From Archaeoglobales archaeon (GTDB lineage: Archaea; Halobacteriota; Archaeoglobi; Archaeoglobales; Archaeoglobaceae): a stretch of 6,349 bases of DNA. This document shows, piece by piece, positions 1 to 4,874 of this stretch. The stretch's first letter is position 1, and the number at the start of each line of letters is the position of its first letter. Under the pieces are notes generated by a model. It was not told the origin of the DNA. It saw only the letters and a list, made by a program, of their open reading frames with translations, and made no database searches. Made by a program: the position numbers and the translations under genes. Location: the NCBI GenBank assembly GCA_003663055.1, contig QMZF01000060.1:1-6349 (forward strand). Direction: 5' to 3'.

Positions 1-224
1 ACGACACCGCTGGAGAAGGCGTGGTAGTGGCGATAGGTGACGAGTGGATGTGGAGCTATACATGGCCCTCCTACCGCTTTGACAAAGACGACAACAAAAA
101 GCTTCTGGACAACATCCTCGCATATTTCCGGCAGACGTGCTCAATTCCCGAGTATCCTTCGCCGCTGCTCCCGTTATTGCTGATCTTTGGAGCAGTATTT
201 CTGCTGCTTAGAAGGAATTCCTAA
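1..224 (+). CDS. C-terminal end of an exported/membrane-anchored protein with a sorting-like tail (5' partial)
   Basis: The frame is open from base 3 to the TAA at 222-224 (73 residues) with no stop at the left edge, so this is the end of a longer gene. A GTG at 21 is available but the reading continues upstream of it (DTAGEG before the first Val). The visible part has a beta-strand-like VVVAIGDEW, then DNKKLLDNILAYF, which recalls the last strand and helix of GATase-like/DUF4350-type domains where a 'G.G.vvvigD...DN..ll.N.l.w' pattern ends the fold; this is a weak resemblance. It is followed by SIPEYPSPLLP, a roughly 16-residue hydrophobic helix and a terminal RRNS. Pro-rich signature, membrane helix and basic end fit a PEF-CTERM-like archaeosortase tail or a simple C-terminal anchor. 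The main body would lie outside the cell. The function of the full protein cannot be told from this piece. Confidence 0.75.
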   Translation, partial: DTAGEGVVVAIGDEWMWSYTWPSYRFDKDDNKKLLDNILAYFRQTCSIPEYPSPLLPLLLIFGAVFLLLRRNS

Positions 225-239
225 TTTTCCCCCTGTTTT
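225..239 (+). terminator. T-rich tract after the left-edge gene
   Basis: Directly after the TAA are two TTTT runs (225-228 and 236-239) separated by a C-run. Archaeal RNA polymerase commonly terminates at short oligo-T tracts without a hairpin, so this is a plausible terminator. It is a compositional call only. Confidence 0.35.
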
Positions 240-350
240 GCGTGAAAGCTCAGTTATCTTTGCAGTAAAACTAATAATGTTTGAAGCTGATAATTTAGTC
301 AAGTAACGACTTGTTTGATACGCAGAAAGGACTACGATATGCTATGAAAA

Positions 351-369
351 AACCGCGGATTATGCGGTT
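351..369. repeat. Small inverted repeat (hairpin)
   Basis: AACCGC at 351-356 and GCGGTT at 364-369 are perfect complements around a 7-base loop, preceded by an A-rich run. It lies between convergent genes and could be a transcript-end structure or simply part of decayed mobile DNA. There is no T-run directly after it, so a classical intrinsic terminator is not supported. Confidence 0.35.
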
Positions 370-436
370 GATTTAATCTGGAGATGTTTAACATTGTCCT
401 CTGCAGTGAATTATAGCTGGAAAAAGATGTTGAGGA

Positions 437-595
437 TTAAAGCACTCTCAAACGAATGGCAGGATTGAGAGATTCTTTGATGAAGTTGAGAAGAGTAGGA
501 AAGTTCGATTGAGGCTGTTGTAAGGCATAATGAGGTTAAAATCTCACGGGAGGTTTGGTAAGGATGTAGGATGAAGAAGTATACCCTAAGTTTGG
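437..595 (+). pseudogene. Decayed C-terminal fragment of an rve/IS481-like DDE transposase
   Basis: In the frame starting at 440 the translation reads KHSQTNGRIERFFDEVEK, matching the conserved end of integrase-core (rve) transposases of the IS481/IS3 type, where 'QTNGk.ERf' carries the third acidic residue of the DDE triad (here the GAG at 467-469). This frame stops at 521-523. A second frame then gives SSIEAVVRHNEVK (about 502-540), resembling the downstream 'f..WhNevkPH' block, and the first frame resumes with SHGRFGKDVG (542-571). A possible third piece reads DEEVYPKF (570-593). Order and spacing fit one protein broken by at least two small indels. No start, no upstream catalytic Asp residues and no terminal inverted repeats are visible, so it cannot be active. 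Family assignment rests on motif recall; the exact IS type is uncertain. Confidence 0.55.
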
Positions 596-610
596 GAACA
601 ATATTAGGAG

Positions 611-615
611 AAAAA
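611..615 (-). terminator. Oligo-T tract after the carboxyltransferase gene
   Basis: AAAAA on the plus strand is TTTTT on the coding strand, 7 bases past the TGA stop of the carboxyltransferase. A T5 just beyond a stop is a typical minimal archaeal terminator. No hairpin accompanies it. Confidence 0.35.
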
Positions 616-621
616 CTAGAA

Positions 622-2154
622 TCAGAGCGGGATGTTTCCGTGCTTTCTTCTCTTCTGCTTTCTCTCGAGCACCCTTAAAGCTGAAGCTATGCGCATTCTC
701 GTGTACTGCGGGTCTATAACGTCATCAACGTAGCCTCTTGCAGCAGCTCTCACAGGATTTGCGAACTTACGCCTGTACTCTTCGATCTTTTCGAGCCTAG
801 TTTCCTCAGGATTGCCGGACGATTCGATCTCCTTCTTGAATATTATCTCCGCAGCTCCCTCGGGGCCCATTACGGCTATTTCCGCAGTTGGAAACGCATA
901 GACAATGTCGGCTCCGAGATGTTTGCTCCCCATCGCTATGTAAGCCCCTCCGTATGCTTTCCTGACGATAATTGTTATAAGTGGTACGCTCGCCTCGCTG
1001 TAAGCGTATAATACCTTGGCTCCGTGCCTTATCACGCCTCTGTGTTCTTGTTCAACTCCCGGCAAGTAGCCTGGAACATCGACAAAGGTTATAATCGGAA
1101 TGTTGAAGCAGTCGCAGAACCTTATAAAGCGCGCTATCTTATCGCTTGCATCCACATCGAGGCAGCCAGCATAGAACCACGGGTTGTTTGCGACAATTCC
1201 TACTGTTTTTCCATCAATCCTTGCAAACCCAACGGTTGCGTTTGGAGCAAAGCTTGGCTGGATTTCGAGAAATTCGCGGTTATCAACTATGACCTTTACA
1301 AGCTCTCTTGCATCATACGGTTTCTTCTGATCTTCCGGCACTATCTCGTAGATTTCCGGAGTTTTTCTCATTGGGTCATCGCCAGTATTCACAACAGGCG
1401 GGCACTCGTTGCTGTTCAGTGGGAGATAGCTGAGGAGCTTTTTCACGAGCTCCAAAGCTTTGATGTCGTTATCCGCAACGAGGTGGCAGTTTCCACTCTT
1501 CATCGCGTGAACTTCCCATCCGCCAAGCTCCGCTGGGCTAACCTTTTCGCCCGTTACAGCCTCTATCACCTTTGGCCCCGTTATGAACATGTGGCAGCCC
1601 TTGTTCTTCGTCATAATCACGAAGTCTCCTAGAGCAGGGCTGTAAACGGCTCCTCCAGCGCATGGCCCCATTATTACATTGATCTGGGGGATTTTACCAC
1701 TAGCTTCAACATTTCTCCGGAATATCTCTCCATAGCTCTTTAGGGAGTCAACACCTTCATGGATCCTTGCCCCTCCGCTATCGCAAAGGCCTATTACTGG
1801 AATTCCTGCTTCAAGCGCAAAATCGAAAAGACGGGCAATCTTCATGCCATGCATCTCTCCAAGGCTTCCACCAAGAACAGTGAAATCTTGGGCATAGACG
1901 CATACAGGTCTGCCGTCAATCGTTCCGTATCCGGTTATAACGCCATCAGCTGGCAGAGATTTAAGCCCGAAGTCTGTATTTCTGCTTTCAACGAATGGGA
2001 GGAGTTCAACAAAGCTATTTTCGTCAAGTAAACATTCTATTCTCTCTCTTGCTGTGAGTTTTCCACTCCTCCTCAATTTTTCGATTTTTTCATGGCCACC
2101 CATTTCGAGGATTGCCTTTCTTTTTCTCTCAACCTCTTTAAGAGCGTTAATCAT
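622..2154 (-). CDS. Acyl-CoA carboxylase carboxyltransferase subunit (propionyl-CoA carboxylase beta / methylmalonyl-CoA decarboxylase alpha type)
   Basis: This 510-residue cytoplasmic protein has the full length and both crotonase-like halves of biotin-dependent carboxyltransferases (PccB/MmdA/AccD family). It would move a carboxyl group between carboxybiotin and an acyl-CoA such as propionyl-CoA/methylmalonyl-CoA. The N-half has GGSLGEMHGMKIARL (95-109), LCDSGGARIHEG (123-134) and the oxyanion-forming GPCAGGAVYSP (163-173). The C-half has PGYLPGVEQEHRGVIRHGAK (361-380), the second oxyanion loop KAYGGAYIAMGSKHLGAD (399-416) and AEIAVMGPEGAAEIIFKKEI (424-443). The MGPEGAA stretch is typical of MmdA and archaeal PccB-like proteins, so carboxylase and decarboxylase roles cannot be separated. 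The ATG is preceded by GGTGAT three bases away, and no in-frame start lies between it and an upstream stop. No biotin-carrier, biotin-carboxylase or membrane decarboxylase subunit is in the window. The last 12 residues are Lys/Arg-rich. Confidence 0.93.
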   Translation of the reverse strand: MINALKEVERKRKAILEMGGHEKIEKLRRSGKLTARERIECLLDENSFVELLPFVESRNTDFGLKSLPADGVITGYGTIDGRPVCVYAQDFTVLGGSLGEMHGMKIARLFDFALEAGIPVIGLCDSGGARIHEGVDSLKSYGEIFRRNVEASGKIPQINVIMGPCAGGAVYSPALGDFVIMTKNKGCHMFITGPKVIEAVTGEKVSPAELGGWEVHAMKSGNCHLVADNDIKALELVKKLLSYLPLNSNECPPVVNTGDDPMRKTPEIYEIVPEDQKKPYDARELVKVIVDNREFLEIQPSFAPNATVGFARIDGKTVGIVANNPWFYAGCLDVDASDKIARFIRFCDCFNIPIITFVDVPGYLPGVEQEHRGVIRHGAKVLYAYSEASVPLITIIVRKAYGGAYIAMGSKHLGADIVYAFPTAEIAVMGPEGAAEIIFKKEIESSGNPEETRLEKIEEYRRKFANPVRAAARGYVDDVIDPQYTRMRIASALRVLERKQKRRKHGNIPL

Positions 2155-2204
2155 GAAATCACCCCCGTAGAAAATGTGATATACTTATAGGAGAAGAATA
2201 AGGC
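2155..2204. promoter_or_regulatory. Compact divergent promoter region
   Basis: Only 50 bases separate two divergent start codons. At 2180-2189 the sequence is TATACTTATA, which reads TATAAGTATA on the other strand, so it is TATA-like in both directions. A box there would put starts about 25 bases away, near or inside both start codons, which conflicts with the ribosome-binding sites seen on both sides (GGTGAT at 2158-2163 on minus, AGGAG at 2189-2193 on plus). Either transcripts are leaderless and these sites are incidental, or the true promoters lie inside the opposing genes. Confidence 0.4.
2158..2166 (-). promoter_or_regulatory. Shine-Dalgarno site of the carboxyltransferase
   Basis: The coding strand reads GGGGGTGAT, ending three bases before the ATG; GGTGAT is complementary to the conserved 16S rRNA 3' end. 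It supports the chosen start and implies a leadered transcript. Confidence 0.6.
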
Positions 2205-3194
2205 ATGCGTGATAGGTGGACAGCCATCCTCATTGTTTGCGTTATCGCCCTTCTTGCCTTCATTGCCTTCTTCTTCTCTCCGCTTCTTGATGGCATAGTA
2301 ATGGGCATAGTCTTCGCATACGTTGCCAAACCCGTCAAAAAGAGAATGGAAGGGAAAACAGGAAAGCTTGCAGCAGCTCTTCTTGCAACTCTTCTCATAA
2401 TTGTTCCAATTTTTATCCTGATGTTCTACGGAGTATTTCAGGGGATAAATCAGGTGATTTACCTTTTCAGCCATCAGCATGAGGTTGAAGAAAGCCTTGT
2501 AAACGCACTCAGGGATGCGGGCATCGATGAAAAATACATCGAAGAGATCAGAGCTTGGATACCCAACGTAATATCCATCATTCAGAGCAAGGTTAAGCTG
2601 TCTGCAATTGATGTAACAATAAGAGCCATCATGTTCTTCATGAACTTCATAATCTCTGCTATCGTCTGCTTCTATGTCCTTCTCGATGCTGACGATTTCG
2701 TTGCAAGAGCGATAAGGATAATTCCAGAAGAGAAGAGGGAAGAGGTAGCAAGGTTTATTGCAGAACTTGACGAAACCCTTCTGGCTCTGTGGTTTGGAAA
2801 CTTTGCATTTGCCGTGATAATAGGAATAGCGAGCATACCCTTCTTCATAGCCTTTGGTATTCCTTACGCTCCGCTCCTCAGCGGACTCATGTTTCTTGCA
2901 GCCCTCATTCCCGTTTTTGCGGAATGGATGGTTCTCGCTCCTGTAGCGCTCTTTCTCGCCCTCAAAAATCTTAACACGGCGATATTGTTCACTTTTATAG
3001 GATTTACCTTCCTCTACTTCGTCCCCGAAGTCGTTCTCCGCCCCCACTTTGTTGGTTATGCATCGCGCATTCATCCTCTTGCTCTCCTTCTGGCCTTCGT
3101 TGGCGGAGCAATAGCTGGAGGAGCTGCTGGATTCTTCATAGCGCCAATGCTTGTGGCCATTATAACGGCCGTTTACAACTACTACACCCGCTAG
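2205..3194 (+). CDS. AI-2E family transporter (UPF0118 membrane protein)
   Basis: This 329-residue polytopic membrane protein has the layout of the AI-2E transporter family (PF01594). There is an N-terminal pair of helices (about 7-42), a third at 54-78, a soluble amphipathic stretch (about 79-135), a helix at 137-161 followed by charged residues (162-195), and a C-terminal block of helices from 197 to 323. The family-typical end is visible: FVPEVVLRPHFVG (272-284) followed by IHPLALLLAFVGGAIAGGAAG (289-309, taken in two parts) and the closing FFIAP. Members include the E. coli autoinducer-2 exporter TqsA and sodium/proton antiporters; archaeal substrates are unknown, and quorum-sensing export should not be assumed. 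An in-frame TAA six bases upstream makes this ATG the earliest start; AGGAG lies 11 bases before it, a rather long spacing. The gene is convergent with the FabH-like gene and shares its stop tetranucleotide. Confidence 0.88.
   Translation: MRDRWTAILIVCVIALLAFIAFFFSPLLDGIVMGIVFAYVAKPVKKRMEGKTGKLAAALLATLLIIVPIFILMFYGVFQGINQVIYLFSHQHEVEESLVNALRDAGIDEKYIEEIRAWIPNVISIIQSKVKLSAIDVTIRAIMFFMNFIISAIVCFYVLLDADDFVARAIRIIPEEKREEVARFIAELDETLLALWFGNFAFAVIIGIASIPFFIAFGIPYAPLLSGLMFLAALIPVFAEWMVLAPVALFLALKNLNTAILFTFIGFTFLYFVPEVVLRPHFVGYASRIHPLALLLAFVGGAIAGGAAGFFIAPMLVAIITAVYNYYTR
3191..3194. other. Shared palindromic stop (CTAG) of two convergent genes
   Basis: CTAG supplies TAG at 3192-3194 for the plus-strand transporter and TAG (cta at 3191-3193) for the minus-strand synthase. 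The two genes overlap by four bases, leaving no spacer for a terminator, so each transcript must run into the other gene. Confidence 0.9.
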
Positions 3195-4159
3195 TATTCC
3201 ATTAGGTTTATTCCCCATGCTAGTCCACCACCAAAGCCGATCAGGGCGACGATGTCTCCTCTCTTGATCTTCTCCTTCTCTATAGCATCGTCCAAAGTAA
3301 TGGGAATTGATGCGCTTGCGGTGTTGCCGTAATCCTCAATCGTCGTGTGTGTTTTTTCCTCTGGAATTCCCAGTTTCTTCATGATCTCCCTGATTATCCG
3401 CAGATTTGCTTGGTGGAAAATGAAGAAGTCGCAGTCCTCAACGCCAAGCTTTGCCCTATCGAACGCCTTTTTTATCTCTTTCGGGACTCTTTTCGTTGCG
3501 AAGTCCCATACGCCTCTCCCATCCATCTTGAATGTATGCATGCCAGTGTTTACAGTTTCAATGCTCGCTGGGTACGTTGCTCCGCCAGCGGGAATCTGGA
3601 TTATGTTCCAGCCGTTACCATCGCTTTTAAGATAGTTAAAGAAAATGCCTCGCCTTCCGTTTTCTTTAAGAAAGACGGCTCCAGCACCATCTCCAAATAT
3701 GACACACGTACGTCTGTCTGAGAAGTCGAGAAATCTTGAATAAGCTTCCGCCCCTATAACGAGAGCATTACCAACTTCATTTCCAACTAATCGGGAAGCA
3801 ACAGCTAAAGCGTAGTTAAAGCCGGAGCAAAAGTTCATAACATCAAAAGCACCAGCATTAATTGCTCCAATCTTCATTTGAGTTATGCATGCCGTTGATG
3901 GAGCGATCATGTCGGGAGTTGTTGTTGCAAGAACGATCAATTCAACCTCTTCAGACTTTACCCCAGCCTTGTTTAAGGCATCCTTTGCAGCCAAAGCTGC
4001 GAGATCGGAAGTTGTTTGATCAGCACGCATGAATCTCCTCTTTCTTATTCCAAGCTTCTCTCTTATCCATTCGTCGGTAGTATCGAGCCTTTCCTCGAAG
4101 TAGGAATTTGGTACGATGTTCTCTGGAAGGTAAGAACCTGTAGTGGTCACTGAAGCCAT
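3191..4159 (-). CDS. 3-oxoacyl-ACP synthase III-like thiolase-fold condensing enzyme (FabH type)
   Basis: The 322-residue length matches FabH (about 317 in E. coli). It would condense an acyl-CoA starter with a malonyl thioester in the cytoplasm. The N-terminal signature is present: GSYLPENIV (8-16) and DTTDEWIREKLGIRKRR (26-42). The catalytic triad is complete: Cys111 in NFCSGFNYAL, His249 in FHQANLRI and Asn279 in DYGNTASASIP. Other family marks are TTTPDMIAPSTA (79-90), FGDGAGAVFL (155-164) and the C-terminal GFGGGLAWG (308-316). This distinguishes it from thiolases and from archaeal HMG-CoA synthase, which lack this His/Asn context. Archaea generally lack type II fatty-acid synthesis, so the natural substrate is unclear. 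The chelatase gene lies 52 bases upstream on the same strand. No good Shine-Dalgarno precedes the ATG, but a TATA-like box sits 22-31 bases upstream, fitting leaderless expression. Confidence 0.9.
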   Translation of the reverse strand: MASVTTTGSYLPENIVPNSYFEERLDTTDEWIREKLGIRKRRFMRADQTTSDLAALAAKDALNKAGVKSEEVELIVLATTTPDMIAPSTACITQMKIGAINAGAFDVMNFCSGFNYALAVASRLVGNEVGNALVIGAEAYSRFLDFSDRRTCVIFGDGAGAVFLKENGRRGIFFNYLKSDGNGWNIIQIPAGGATYPASIETVNTGMHTFKMDGRGVWDFATKRVPKEIKKAFDRAKLGVEDCDFFIFHQANLRIIREIMKKLGIPEEKTHTTIEDYGNTASASIPITLDDAIEKEKIKRGDIVALIGFGGGLAWGINLMEY

Positions 4160-4180
4160 GAAGTGGAATAAATTTGTTAA

Positions 4181-4190
4181 AATATTTAAA
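4181..4190 (-). promoter_or_regulatory. TATA-like box for the FabH-like gene
   Basis: The coding strand reads TTTAAATATT, centred about 27 bases before the ATG, the distance expected for an archaeal leaderless start. The bases just before the ATG (CCACTTC) have no ribosome-binding site, which agrees. It lies in the 52-base gap after the chelatase stop, so the gene could be transcribed alone as well as by read-through. Confidence 0.45.
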
Positions 4191-4211
4191 ATTAACTAAT
4201 CGACGAATAAC

Positions 4212-4601
4212 TTACTCGACATTAGACGATTTAGCAGCTAAAACTCTATTGAGAATCGCATACGTTATAAAATCGTCTTTTCCGACCGGTTCACAAAGGA
4301 TGATCTTCTTTCCGTCAAATTCTCCCTCTATAACGCCTTCTTTGAATTCAAAACCGAGTATTTCTGGCAGTTCCTCTGTTGTGTGCACTCCGTAGGCCAT
4401 GAAAAAAGGTACGAGGTATATAACACTGGATTTCATATTTCTAATTACCTCGTCAACTGCTGGTTTTCTTTCATGGGCAGCGAAGGCTATTTCAACTTCG
4501 TCGAATATTTCCATGAGTTCTATTCTCTCTTTGTGATATTCCATGACTTCTCTGTAGTAGGGGAGCTTGCTCCCATGCCCAACGATTACTAGGCCTTTCA
4601 A
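4212..4601 (-). CDS. cbiX: CbiX-type short sirohydrochlorin chelatase
   Basis: At 129 residues this is a single-domain archaeal CbiX(S) protein, about half the length of bacterial CbiX/SirB and able to act as a homodimer. It inserts a metal (cobalt for cobalamin, iron for siroheme; nickel in the related CfbA of methanogens) into sirohydrochlorin in the cytoplasm. The two metal-binding histidines are seen: His9 in VIVGHGS and His73 in [14 protein letters not shown]. Also present are FAAHERKP (40-47) and VPFFMAYG (64-71). It closely recalls the A. fulgidus CbiX(S) by memory. The start is TTG at 4599-4601: the codon just before it is TAG, so no earlier start exists, the next Met would remove His9, and GGAGGTG sits five bases upstream. 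An upstream ATG (4614-4616) is out of frame. It probably precedes the FabH-like gene in a loose transcription unit. Which metal is used cannot be told here. Confidence 0.92.
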   Translation of the reverse strand: MKGLVIVGHGSKLPYYREVMEYHKERIELMEIFDEVEIAFAAHERKPAVDEVIRNMKSSVIYLVPFFMAYGVHTTEELPEILGFEFKEGVIEGEFDGKKIILCEPVGKDDFITYAILNRVLAAKSSNVE

Positions 4602-4606
4602 CTAGC

Positions 4607-4613
4607 CACCTCC
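4607..4613 (-). promoter_or_regulatory. Strong Shine-Dalgarno deciding the TTG start of cbiX
   Basis: The coding strand reads GGAGGTG five bases before TTG, a full complement to the 16S rRNA tail. Together with the stop codon immediately before TTG, it fixes the start despite the rare initiation codon. Confidence 0.8.
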
Positions 4614-4625
4614 GCATGTTTGTTG

Positions 4626-4633
4626 TTTTAAAA
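4626..4633 (-). promoter_or_regulatory. Possible TATA box of cbiX
   Basis: TTTTAAAA lies about 25-32 bases before the TTG and 15 bases downstream of the shared 10-base motif. A start 25 bases on would fall beyond the Shine-Dalgarno site, so either the spacing is unusual or the real box is further upstream, for example the AT-rich stretch near 4673-4682. Confidence 0.25.
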
Positions 4634-4648
4634 TTCATGCAGCATCGT

Positions 4649-4658
4649 ATTGATGTAA
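4649..4658 (-). promoter_or_regulatory. Shared 10-base motif, cbiX-side copy
   Basis: On the cbiX coding strand this reads TTACATCAAT, ending 47 bases before the start codon. An identical copy in the same orientation relative to its gene lies in front of the protease. This is a candidate regulator-binding site; no factor is recognised. Confidence 0.35.
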
Positions 4659-4750
4659 AGCTTCAAATCTGCAAAAATATGAACTTTTCCGTGATGGTGT
4701 TTAGCTTTCTCTTGCAATGACATTCGATAATTGTGGAGCTCTATGACTAC

Positions 4751-4766
4751 TGTAGTTGCAACTGCA
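4751..4766. repeat. 16-base near-palindrome in the divergent region
   Basis: The core AGTTGCAACT (4754-4763) is a perfect palindrome, and two further pairs flank a single mismatched pair (4753/4764), giving 16 bases. It sits between the two 10-base motif copies, roughly 110 bases from the protease start and 150 from the cbiX start. A dimeric regulator could bind here, but this is inference. Confidence 0.3.
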
Positions 4767-4809
4767 ATGAATTCTATGCTAAGCAACATGTGATGAATTT
4801 TTATCCTTA

Positions 4810-4819
4810 TTACATCAAT
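4810..4819 (+). promoter_or_regulatory. Shared 10-base motif, protease-side copy
   Basis: TTACATCAAT, ending 55 bases before the protease ATG and 18 bases before its TATA-like box. It is identical to the cbiX-side copy, with similar spacing to that gene's candidate box. Confidence 0.35.
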
Positions 4820-4837
4820 TTATCCGTTTTGGAAAAG

Positions 4838-4845
4838 TTTATACT
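4838..4845 (+). promoter_or_regulatory. TATA-like promoter of the protease gene
   Basis: TTTATACT preceded by the purine-rich GGAAAAG (a BRE-like element) lies 30-37 bases before the ATG. A start about 25 bases downstream would give a very short leader. Confidence 0.5.
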
Positions 4846-4865
4846 GAAACGTAGCAAGGTTCACT

Positions 4866-4870
4866 GGTGG
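4866..4870 (+). promoter_or_regulatory. Ribosome-binding site of the protease gene
   Basis: GGTGG ends four bases before the ATG at 4875. It is a partial match to the 16S rRNA tail and agrees with the start chosen from the signal peptide. Confidence 0.4.
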
Positions 4871-4874
4871 TAGG

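Larger units (their letters stand above)
225..621. other. Convergent intergenic region without an intact gene
   Basis: This 397-base stretch lies between two convergent genes. No frame gives a credible complete protein. It holds T-rich termination signals at both ends, a short hairpin (351-369) and, in its right half, a decayed transposase fragment. Bases 240-350 show nothing I can identify. Stops are frequent in all plus-strand frames I read. Confidence 0.7.

Noticed and set aside
1024..1632. A 202-codon plus-strand open frame inside the carboxyltransferase gene
   Set aside because: It is antisense to strongly conserved carboxyltransferase motifs and its translation has no recognisable family or plausible start signals.
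2205..3194. Quorum-sensing autoinducer-2 exporter role for the AI-2E family protein
   Set aside because: The family name comes from a few bacterial members; family members also include ion antiporters, and nothing in the window indicates AI-2 signalling.
2151..3218. A 355-codon open frame on the minus strand opposite the AI-2E gene
   Set aside because: Its translation is rich in Ser, Tyr, Cys, Lys and Asn with no domain, and it mirrors the plus-strand frame that has a clear membrane-protein pattern and family motifs. It is an antisense shadow.
4383..4592. A plus-strand 69-codon open frame opposite cbiX
   Set aside because: It is antisense to the conserved chelatase residues and lacks any signal of its own.
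4602..4874. A small gene or RNA gene in the 273-base divergent region
   Set aside because: I found no open frame with a start and ribosome-binding site, no tRNA-like arms and no C/D-box pair I could defend; only promoter-like elements and repeats are visible.
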